From an uncultured Bacteroidota bacterium (GTDB lineage Bacteria; Bacteroidota; Bacteroidia; Bacteroidales; P3), in contig CADAQX010000008.1 in NCBI GenBank assembly GCA_902790215.1, positions 124,001-188,000 of the forward strand: a stretch of DNA of 64,000 bases. Direction: 5' to 3'. The notes below the pieces were generated by a model, which was not told the DNA's origin, did no database searches, and saw nothing but the letters and a program-made list of their open reading frames with translations. Each line of letters opens with the position of its first letter. Within the stretch, counting starts at the first letter, position 1. Position numbers and translations under genes: made by a program. Below, in pieces: positions 30,016 through 36,668 of the stretch.

Positions 30016-31719
30016 TTAAGGTTCTATTTGTTGGGCTAATGAGTCGGCGTAGTGTTTGTTGATGGCCTTCAGTGTCACTTCCAGAATGAAGCGGTCGCCC
30101 TCCATCAGGGGGTTGTAGTAGCTGGTGGTGTCGTAGAGTTGGCGGGCGTTGGGGTTGATGGAGTTGTTATCAAAGTGCCACCCTTTGTAGAACTCCCTTT
30201 CAGTCTCACCCGATTGGGTTTTGTACTCGTGTACGGCTGTGAAGTCGGAGACAGTGGTCGAGCCCAGCAGACGATTCTTGTTGCTCCAATCGACGGGACA
30301 CTCTGAACCGTAGGAGACCGTCACTTGGGGATAAACGGTGTCGGTCACAGTGCGTATGTTGAACTCAATTATCTCGTCACCCACCTTTTTTGAGTTGGAA
30401 ACTGTGACGGTGTCAATGCGGTAGCGATACGTGGGCAGACCTTTGAGTGCCTTGACTATCCCTTCGATCGGGTCGGCGTTGACAAAGCGCAGCTTGATGC
30501 TGTCGCCGTCGCAGTGGAGGGTTTCGAGCTTCATGTCGAGCCATGGATTGCCTGTGCTGTCAAAAAGATGGAGGCCGTCGTCGTCAATTGTGTAGGAAAA
30601 GAGTTGCGCGTTTCCTGCTGTGTCGCGGGAAAGCATGTGCAGTCGTCCGTCACGGTGGAAGCAAAACAGACGGCTTTCAAGTCCCATGAACTTATTGCAT
30701 TGGAGGGTGGGTTCAGCAGGGTTGTCTGACTTGAGTTCGATGGAACTTACTTCGTAGAAGCCTTTCAGCGTTTGGCGAGAGACACATCCAGCCAGCAGCA
30801 CCATAAAAGCAATGGGCAGCACGACGAGCGGCAGTAACCCTCCGTAGCGGGAACGGCGCCGTGCCATCATGGCGATGCGTTTCTTCACCAACGAGTAGTC
30901 GAAAGAGTTGCCTATGGCACTATACGGTTTACCGCTCACCTGATGGTATAACAACTCGGCATAGGCGGCTCCGCTGTCGGTTGCCAGCATTGCATTGTCG
31001 GCTTGGTATTCATGCATACGCTTCAATTCACGCTGGTAGAGATAAACAAACGGGTTGAACCATAGGACAACTTTGACTGCCTCGCACAGCAGGAGGTCAA
31101 GCGTGTGGCGTTGGCGCACATGTACCATCTCGTGTCCGATAAGCTGCTGCATCTCGGTCGGGTTGAATCCGTTACGACCTAAGACGATATGTTTGCCAAA
31201 GGAGTAGGCTGGAGTATTGTCATTCAGTACGCTGACCTTGACACCGTCCTGCATCTTGTATGGCAGTCGGACAAGGCGGCGTTGTAATCTTGCCAGTCTT
31301 AGGGTTAAGAGTATCATGGTGGTGGCAACACCTATCCAATAGATAATGGGCAGAATATCCATCACTTTGTCGAGGATGTTCGGGGTGGTCTCTCCTTCAG
31401 ACAGGCTGATTCGTCTCATTCCGTTATTGTCTTGAGTAAGCTTGATTTCCGACACGCCACTTTTAGGATTGGAATAAGTCATAGCCATGCCGTCAGGCGT
31501 GGTGTTGTAGGCCAACTGAGCCGTTTCAGCGGCATCGTTGCCGTCATAGTTGGCCTGACGTAATAGGGGCAAATGGATAAGGGGAAGCAGCAGAGACAGC
31601 AATAGGGTACCCAGCAAATAGTAGCGCACTATGGTGAAGCGGGTTTCTCGCCGCATCAGCAGCCAGTAGGAGCCGAAGAAAAGCAAAGTGCCAATGGTGG
31701 CAAGGAGGAGGTATTTCAT
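30016..31719 (-). CDS. BlaR1/MecR1-type M56 membrane metallopeptidase
   Basis: 567 residues. Three or four N-terminal membrane helices (about 4-20, 33-52, 122-142 and near 300), and between them the zinc site HEMVH (196-200) with HEYQAD downstream (236-241) as in M56 enzymes. The C-terminal 250 residues are a periplasmic, strand-rich domain after GCVSRQTLKGFYEVSS; no penicillin-binding SxxK transpeptidase motif was seen, so the ligand is probably not a beta-lactam. The gene overlaps blaI by 4 bases. By analogy, ligand binding outside activates the protease, which inactivates the BlaI-type repressor. Confidence 0.9.
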   Translation of the reverse strand: MKYLLLATIGTLLFFGSYWLLMRRETRFTIVRYYLLGTLLLSLLLPLIHLPLLRQANYDGNDAAETAQLAYNTTPDGMAMTYSNPKSGVSEIKLTQDNNGMRRISLSEGETTPNILDKVMDILPIIYWIGVATTMILLTLRLARLQRRLVRLPYKMQDGVKVSVLNDNTPAYSFGKHIVLGRNGFNPTEMQQLIGHEMVHVRQRHTLDLLLCEAVKVVLWFNPFVYLYQRELKRMHEYQADNAMLATDSGAAYAELLYHQVSGKPYSAIGNSFDYSLVKKRIAMMARRRSRYGGLLPLVVLPIAFMVLLAGCVSRQTLKGFYEVSSIELKSDNPAEPTLQCNKFMGLESRLFCFHRDGRLHMLSRDTAGNAQLFSYTIDDDGLHLFDSTGNPWLDMKLETLHCDGDSIKLRFVNADPIEGIVKALKGLPTYRYRIDTVTVSNSKKVGDEIIEFNIRTVTDTVYPQVTVSYGSECPVDWSNKNRLLGSTTVSDFTAVHEYKTQSGETEREFYKGWHFDNNSINPNARQLYDTTSYYNPLMEGDRFILEVTLKAINKHYADSLAQQIEP

Positions 31720-32120
31720 TGCTGGTCCTCCTTACCTTTGCGCTTTTCTTCAACGATGCGGCTCAAAGCCTCCAGTTCCTCATTAGTCACCTCTCCCCCA
31801 TCGAGGAAGAAGGATACTAACGAGGTGTAGGATGAGGAAAAGTAGTTCTTCATCAGCGTGCCCAGCATCCTTCCCTTGTACGCCTCGCGGCTGACGAGGG
31901 GATAATACTGGTTGTTGCCGTTGAAATCTTTGTGACCCACATAGCCCTTTTGTTCAAGGATGCGGATTTCGGTGAGCACGGTGCGGTATGCGGGCTTGGG
32001 CTCTTCCACTGCGGCAGCGATGTCGCCTGCAAAGCCTTTGCCTATTTGCCACACGGCTTGCATCACTTGCTCCTCGGCCTTGGTGAGCGTTGTGGTGGGT
32101 TCTTGTTTCTTTCTTGCCAT
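31716..32120 (-). CDS. BlaI/MecI/CopY-family repressor
   Basis: 134 residues from the ATG at 32120 (MARKKQEPTTTLTKAEEQVM); a longer frame adds 21 hydrophobic residues unlike any BlaI. The winged helix covers 10-80 with LTKAEEQVMQAVWQIGKGF and AYRTVLTEIRILEQKGYVGH; the C-terminal helical part is the dimerisation region and cleavage target. It heads a four-gene operon with blaR1, a CxxC lipoprotein and an outer-membrane receptor, and presumably represses that operon from the upstream spacer. Confidence 0.93.
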   Translation of the reverse strand: MARKKQEPTTTLTKAEEQVMQAVWQIGKGFAGDIAAAVEEPKPAYRTVLTEIRILEQKGYVGHKDFNGNNQYYPLVSREAYKGRMLGTLMKNYFSSSYTSLVSFFLDGGEVTNEELEALSRIVEEKRKGKEDQQ

Positions 32121-32179
32121 AGATGTTAGATTTTGAATTAAACCTATGATTAAATATTTAATCACCACCAAAACGCCAA

Positions 32180-32256
32180 ACACAAAATATTATTGTGTCA
32201 ATATGATTATTTTTTTAATCCAATAAACAGAACTAACAATAATGTGTTGTACAACA
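32180..32256. promoter_or_regulatory. Candidate BlaI operators (two inverted repeats)
   Basis: ACACAA/TTGTGT around 32180-32198 and a perfect 12-bp palindrome TGTTGTACAACA at 32245-32256 lie 60-136 bases upstream of the blaI start. BlaI-type sites are dyads with TACA/TGTA cores, which the second resembles. No clear minus-strand -7 box was found. Confidence 0.4.
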
Positions 32257-32269
32257 AGTGTATAATATG

Positions 32270-32316
32270 CATAAAAAAATGAAATCCGCGGCAAATATTT
32301 TATATTTTTGCCGCGG
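32270..32316 (-). terminator. Intrinsic terminator of the ECF sigma operon
   Basis: A perfect 10-bp inverted repeat CCGCGGCAAA / TTTGCCGCGG (32286-32295 and 32307-32316) with an 11-base loop; on the minus strand it is followed by ATTTCATTTTTTT. It lies 20 bases past the stop of the last lipoprotein gene. Confidence 0.8.
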
Positions 32317-32335
32317 GAAAGGGTGTGAATTTGCG

Positions 32336-33181
32336 TCAAAGAAGGTGGAATGAGGTTTGCATTATGGGGACTGTCGGGCCAGTATGGGAGAGCCCATAGG
32401 TTTTCTTTAGGTCGTCTTCGCGATGGAATTGCAGTGAGCCGCCGATGGTGATTGAAGTGCCATAAAGGGGCGTGCTGTAGTCGAGTGTGAGGAGGCTGGT
32501 GGCAGGGTCGTAGGTGAAGGGGTGTTGCATGCCGTTAATACGGATGGAGCCAGAGTGTGTCGTGCTGTCGTATTGCCAGAGGAAAGAGGTGCCTGCACAG
32601 GTGCTTCCCGCACAATAGTTAATCTGACCACCCCAACCATACTCCCAGAAGTCTAAACCCCATTCTACAGGCATCAGCGTGTCGCTTACGGTCAGTTGCT
32701 GTTCGGCTTTCCATGATGTTTTGACGGGAAAGACATATTGCTCTTGACCTTCCGGGTACAGAACTGTATAGCCGCCAAGGGTTATATTGCCGTCGCCAAC
32801 AAACATATTCGTTGAGATGGTGTGTGTGGTGGAGTCGTAAGTAAACAGGGAAGAGTCACCCATGTTTTCACTACCGTAGGTACAGATTTCTCTTCCATCG
32901 AAGGTATAGGTGAAATTGTCATCAAAGGATGGCTGTGGACTGGCGGCGATGACAATATCTAAATGAAGTGTGCCGGTGCTGTCGGTAAGGAAGTCGATAC
33001 TCCACATGAGGGTAGCGGGATAGCCTCGATAGTTGTCGTCATAGCTCCCCACCCATGTGGTTCCAGCCAATAAGACGGTTGGTGCAGTGTTGGTTTGGGG
33101 CTGAGGTTCGTTGATGGGCTCTTTTTTACAGGCAGCGAAGAGCAAGAAGGCCGCCATTGTGATGAATGCAATTTTTTTCAT
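32336..33181 (-). CDS. Lipoprotein of unknown function
   Basis: 281 residues. Signal MKKIAFITMAAFLLFAAC with lipid Cys 18, then a Pro/Asn/Thr linker and two similar strand-rich halves; each holds a FxYDSTTHxxS element (LFTYDSTTHTISTN and LWQYDSTTHSGSIR), suggesting an internal duplication of a lipocalin- or beta-sandwich-like domain. The family is not recognised. It is the last of four genes headed by an ECF sigma factor, overlapping the gene before it by 4 bases, and is followed by a strong terminator. Confidence 0.8.
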   Translation of the reverse strand: MKKIAFITMAAFLLFAACKKEPINEPQPQTNTAPTVLLAGTTWVGSYDDNYRGYPATLMWSIDFLTDSTGTLHLDIVIAASPQPSFDDNFTYTFDGREICTYGSENMGDSSLFTYDSTTHTISTNMFVGDGNITLGGYTVLYPEGQEQYVFPVKTSWKAEQQLTVSDTLMPVEWGLDFWEYGWGGQINYCAGSTCAGTSFLWQYDSTTHSGSIRINGMQHPFTYDPATSLLTLDYSTPLYGTSITIGGSLQFHREDDLKKTYGLSHTGPTVPIMQTSFHLL

Positions 33182-33894
33182 TGTTGTGTGTTTATTGATG
33201 TGACATGATTAAGTATCTGTTCTTTTTCGGTAGGGGTCGTGTAGAAGAATAGCCAGAGCGTGAGTGCATCGCTGTCGTTGTGGATGATGTAGCCGCTATG
33301 GCCATTGTCGACGGTGGTGTTCATCAGTTGTTTGTTCCATGCAGGGATGGCGGTGTCTGGAATGCCAGCCGAGTCAACCAATACGCCGTGCCCATAGTGG
33401 AGACGTTTGGATACAGAATAGCATGTGTCGATTCGTATGGAAATGGGACGGCTGTTGGGAGTAGGACTCTGTCCAGTCAGGCTGTCAAAAATGTGAGTTA
33501 CCGCTTCGCGAATGGTGCTGTTTGAAATATGAGACACCGCTTCTCTAATGACACTGTCGGAGTGCGGCTCAAAATCCTCCAAGCTGTTGTAAGTTCCTGT
33601 ATTGAAATTGGCTATCGTGAGACCGGACACTCTTGATGTGTCCAATGCTTCGGCATCCACATGGCCTCTCACTCCAAACTCATCGCAGAGTTGCAGCCAA
33701 TCTTCTTTGGTTTGCGCCTGTAGCATCACGGCGTTATAGCCTTGGTAGTCGCCGATGAGGGCAACCGTCAAGTCCTTACGGTCGGCATATTGCAAGTAAA
33801 CCTCTTTGGCTGCGGATGTGGCTTCGGGTAGCGCCTCGTCGCGCTGACATGCGACCAGCAATATCAGTATCAAAGGGAATATTATTTGTTTCAT
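33178..33894 (-). CDS. Lipoprotein of unknown function
   Basis: 238 residues. Lipoprotein signal ending LLVAC (Cys 16). The mature part contains KEDWLQLCDEFGV and a short local duplication, VIREAVSHI followed by TIREAVTHI, also visible in the DNA near 33490-33560. No enzyme motif is seen. It overlaps the anti-sigma-like gene upstream and the next lipoprotein gene downstream by 4 bases each, so its amount is tied to the sigma factor operon; it may be a sensed or regulated envelope component. Confidence 0.78.
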   Translation of the reverse strand: MKQIIFPLILILLVACQRDEALPEATSAAKEVYLQYADRKDLTVALIGDYQGYNAVMLQAQTKEDWLQLCDEFGVRGHVDAEALDTSRVSGLTIANFNTGTYNSLEDFEPHSDSVIREAVSHISNSTIREAVTHIFDSLTGQSPTPNSRPISIRIDTCYSVSKRLHYGHGVLVDSAGIPDTAIPAWNKQLMNTTVDNGHSGYIIHNDSDALTLWLFFYTTPTEKEQILNHVTSINTQQ

Positions 33895-34229
33895 TGTATA
33901 AGGGCTTTAAAGTTTTGCAATGTTCCTTCAGGGGTGCAGCCATTGTTGCAGGCAAAATAGACATGTTGCCCATCAACCTCCACCAAGGCAATCTCACTCG
34001 GCATGCTCCTCTTGCTTGTATAGATTCCAAATGGGATAATGATAGCGGCAACGATAGCTGCAGCGACAGACCACAGTCTACGTTTTGTGGATATGGATGT
34101 GGTCTCGTTCGGGGTGATGTTCCAAACGACACTGTGAATCTCTTTGTCGAGTTCCGCCTCGCTGTATGGGCAGCGGGTGCTTTTCAGCTCATCACTGTAT
34201 GTTTGGAATTGTTGTTTGAAATCTCTCAT
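33891..34229 (-). CDS. Probable anti-sigma factor, single-pass membrane protein
   Basis: 112 residues: a cytoplasmic N-terminal half (1-48), one membrane helix (about 50-68, LWSVAAAIVAAIIIPFGIY) and a short outer tail with FACNNGCTPEGTL. The size, topology and position 4 bases after an ECF sigma gene fit a small anti-sigma factor, though no zinc HxxxCxxC motif is visible. It overlaps the next lipoprotein gene by 4 bases. The assignment rests mainly on context. Confidence 0.7.
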   Translation of the reverse strand: MRDFKQQFQTYSDELKSTRCPYSEAELDKEIHSVVWNITPNETTSISTKRRLWSVAAAIVAAIIIPFGIYTSKRSMPSEIALVEVDGQHVYFACNNGCTPEGTLQNFKALIQ

Positions 34230-34233
34230 AGTA

Positions 34234-34704
34234 TTATTGATTATATTGTTTTCTTAGTTTGCGCAACGCTCGGGTCAGTCTCATGCTGACAGCCCCGATT
34301 TTAAGACCTGTGATGTTTGCTATTTCGGCGTAGCTGAATCCTTGTGCGTGGGCTTTTATGATTGTTCTGTCGGGTTCGGGTGTTGCCTCGATCATTTCAA
34401 CCAGGTCGTAGTAGTCATCAAACCGGTACAATGGCACTGGATAATCTCTTGCATCAATAGTCGGTTGGTTTCCTATTTTCCTCGTTAAGGTTAACATTGT
34501 GTTGGTGGCGACTCGGTAAACCCATGTGCGTTCCGAACTGCGATTGTCGAAACTCCCATATCCGCGCCATAAGTCGCAGAGCACTTCATGAAAAGCGTCT
34601 TCGGTAGTCCATGCCGCACTTAATCTGTAGCTTTTGCAGATGCTCCAAATCATATCGCGGTGGCGGTGTATGAGTTCCTTGAATGTCTTTTCGTCGGGGT
34701 CCAT
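34234..34704 (-). CDS. ECF-type RNA polymerase sigma factor
   Basis: 156 residues. Region 2 includes FKELIHRHRDMIWSICKSYR and the polymerase-binding TEDAFHEVLCDLWRGYGSF; region 4 has the helix-turn-helix GFSYAEIANITGLKIGAVSM with RLTRALRKLRK. This is the group IV layout. It heads an operon with a probable anti-sigma factor and two lipoproteins, so it likely answers an envelope signal. The target promoter may be its own, but no repeated -35/-10 pair could be made out. Confidence 0.93.
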   Translation of the reverse strand: MDPDEKTFKELIHRHRDMIWSICKSYRLSAAWTTEDAFHEVLCDLWRGYGSFDNRSSERTWVYRVATNTMLTLTRKIGNQPTIDARDYPVPLYRFDDYYDLVEMIEATPEPDRTIIKAHAQGFSYAEIANITGLKIGAVSMRLTRALRKLRKQYNQ

Positions 34705-34801
34705 GTTGATAGATACGATTACAACTCAGTTTTATTATGCCTTATTAGACGCAGTGAAAAGCCAAATCACAACATGGGATGTGTTTTTTAACTAATTTGA
34801 A

Positions 34802-34828
34802 GAAAAAAAAAGTATCCAGACGGATACT
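34802..34828 (-). terminator. Minus-strand intrinsic terminator
   Basis: AGTATCC / GGATACT stem with a 4-base loop (34811-34828); on the minus strand it is followed by a run of ten A on the plus strand, that is ten T. It would stop transcripts of the ADP-ribosylglycohydrolase gene after they pass the repeat region. Confidence 0.75.
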
Positions 34829-34838
34829 CATATTAAAC

Positions 34839-34969
34839 TAAGAGGTAAGAACTATGAATTATTGCTTGAATGCTTGAATGTGTAAATGCTTGAGTGAAAA
34901 ATACTCAAACAATCAAGCAATCAAGTAATCAGGTCTTAATTCTTATCTCTTATCTCATACCTCATAGTT
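34839..34969. repeat. Nested word-repeat hairpin (GAGGTAAG outer, GCTTGA inner)
   Basis: The outer left arm AGAGGTAAGAACTATGAA faces right-arm words TCTTATCTCTTATCTC and ACCTCATAGTT. Inside, GCTTGAATGCTTGAATG faces CAATCAAGCAATCAAG. The two families are nested symmetrically with a short loop. Confidence 0.78.
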
Positions 34970-35146
34970 TCCCTGTAGCATCGTTCCTTCTCCCACGTAT
35001 ATACTTTCCCATGTCTTTATTATTCCCTTATAGAAAGGGAAAACGATGGGAAAAGGAAGGTCGTTAGAACGACGTTACCACGACCCAACCACGTCTTTTT
35101 TTTAACGACCGATTTGGGATAAAAAAGGGTACCAAAACGGAGGCGA

Positions 35147-35330
35147 CTTATGAGGTAAGAACTATGAACTGAGAGTTACGAATTATTGCTTGAATGTGTA
35201 AAACGTTGTCCGTTGATAAGTTGATAAGTTCATACGGCTCGCATCATATCATCAAATCAACGTATCAACATATCAACAAAACACAATCAAGCAATCAGGT
35301 CTTACTTCTTACCTCTTATCTCTTACCTAT
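35147..35330. repeat. Three-layer nested word-repeat hairpin
   Basis: From outside in: GAGGTAAGAACTATG faces CTTACCTCTTATCTCTTACC; TTGCTTGAATGTG faces CAATCAAGCAATCAG; GTTGATAAGTTGATAAG faces CGTATCAACATATCAAC. The centre is the conserved core ATACGGCTCGCATCAT. The right outer arm overlaps the last codons of the hydrolase gene. Between the two hairpins (34970-35146) is a short stretch resembling part of the 247-bp repeat (AGAAAGGGAAAA...). Confidence 0.82.
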
Positions 35331-36569
35331 ATCATTTAGCAGACTCCACCAGATGGAGGAGAGGCAGATGTTCTCAACATTCATGGCGTTGCGGAAGAGC
35401 GGGGCTATCTCTTCGTCGGTGAATCCGGCGATGCCGCATCCAATACGGGTGACGAGGAAGCGGTCGTCGGGGTGCTGGCGGGCGTATTCGATAAAGTCGT
35501 CCACGAAGGGCTTGATGGTCTCTACCCCACCCTGCATGGTGGGGATGGCGTAGCTCTGCCCCTGTCTGCCTACGCCTTGTCCCCAGACGGCTCCGAAGTG
35601 GTTGAGGGCAGCACGTGCGGCACCGCCGCCGTGGGCGCCTGCCAGGTTGCTGCCGAAGACGAACACTTCGTTGGGCTTGAGGCTGCGGATGTGTTCGGGG
35701 GTGATGCGGTCGCCGTGGCTGCGTGTGGGCTGCGACAGCGTTGCATAGCCGTACTGTGAGCAGAATTGGTTGACTGTTTCGAACAAATCGGCTGGCAGGT
35801 TGTTGGCAACAAAATCGACGATGTTCTGCGGGATGTTGTTGTAGTAGGCCGCTGCTATGCCGCCGGTGATGCAGGCGAGGGTGTCGCTGTCGCCACCGAG
35901 GGAGACGGCAAGTCGCATGGCACTCTCGAAGTCGTGGCTGTTGAGGAAGGCCACTATCGCTTCGGGTACGGTTCCTTGGCAGCTCTCGTCGAAATGGTAG
36001 GTGGGACGAATGCTGTCGCAAGTGCGGCGCAGGTTATATTGAAAAGTCTGCTCTATGTAGTTGCGGATTTCCTCTTTGCTGCTGCCTGTGCGCGCCATAA
36101 AGATGGCGGCGGCAGTGGCCTGTGCCCCTTTGATGCCTTCGGGGTGGTTGTGGGTGACGGCGGCTGAGATTTCGGCCAGCCGCAGGGCTTCCTCCAGCGT
36201 GTCGGCGGCATACCCTACCCCGCTCACCCGCATGGCCGAGCCGTTGCCCCAGCTGTTGTAGGGCTTGGGCGAGGGAGAGATGAGCCATTTAAAAAAACGC
36301 CCGCCGTAGCCACCCATCGGGCAGGGATATTGCCTTGCGCATCGGCGCATGATGTCGGTAAGCAGCTGTGCATCGTCGTCAGACGGAGTTCTTTTTAGCA
36401 GCCAGTCGGCCACGGCCAGCGTCATCAGCGAGTCGTCGGTGTAGTTCATGCCCGGCTGCAGCAGCTCGAAATCGGTGCGCTTGGTGTTGTTGAACTCATA
36501 GATGGAGCCAATCGTGTCGCCCGCAATGGTACCAATCAGCGCGGGATAGCTCTTGTGGTCAGTTGTCAT
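35316..36569 (-). CDS. ADP-ribosylglycohydrolase fused to an A1S_2505-like domain
   Basis: 417 residues from the ATG at 36569; the extra upstream 23 codons are translated repeat (NSQFSILN) and were rejected. Residues 1-275 are a DraG/ARH-type hydrolase: IGTIAGDTIGSIYEF, metal-binding TDDSLMTLAVADWL and GGDSDTLACITGGIAAAYY. Residues about 295-417 hold a second domain with NEVFVFGSNLAGAHGGGAAR, QGQSYAIPTMQGG and VTRIGCGIAGFTDEEIAPLF, which resembles the family called A1S_2505 (phage non-structural protein), whose role is unknown. The fusion suggests the second domain also handles ADP-ribose or a related nucleotide. The last residues GKR and the stop lie in the hairpin arm. Confidence 0.85.
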   Translation of the reverse strand: MTTDHKSYPALIGTIAGDTIGSIYEFNNTKRTDFELLQPGMNYTDDSLMTLAVADWLLKRTPSDDDAQLLTDIMRRCARQYPCPMGGYGGRFFKWLISPSPKPYNSWGNGSAMRVSGVGYAADTLEEALRLAEISAAVTHNHPEGIKGAQATAAAIFMARTGSSKEEIRNYIEQTFQYNLRRTCDSIRPTYHFDESCQGTVPEAIVAFLNSHDFESAMRLAVSLGGDSDTLACITGGIAAAYYNNIPQNIVDFVANNLPADLFETVNQFCSQYGYATLSQPTRSHGDRITPEHIRSLKPNEVFVFGSNLAGAHGGGAARAALNHFGAVWGQGVGRQGQSYAIPTMQGGVETIKPFVDDFIEYARQHPDDRFLVTRIGCGIAGFTDEEIAPLFRNAMNVENICLSSIWWSLLNDIGKR

Positions 36570-36576
36570 GTTATAA

Positions 36577-36664
36577 TTTAAATTGAGAATGGAGAATTGA
36601 GAATTGAGAATTGGCTGCCGCACCCGGATAATTCTCAATTCTCAATTCTCAACTTTCAATTTAT
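36577..36664. repeat. GAGAATTGA word-repeat hairpin with GC-rich core
   Basis: GAGAATTGAGAATTGAGAATT faces AATTCTCAATTCTCAATTC, with the core GGCTGCCGCACCCGG as loop. A 25-base part of it (36609-36633) occurs exactly, inverted, at 59472-59496. It separates gcvP from the hydrolase gene. Confidence 0.85.
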
Positions 36665-36668
36665 CAAA

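Noticed and set aside
30016-32120. Beta-lactam resistance regulator
   Set aside because: No beta-lactamase or PBP gene in the operon and no SxxK penicillin-binding motif seen in the sensor domain.
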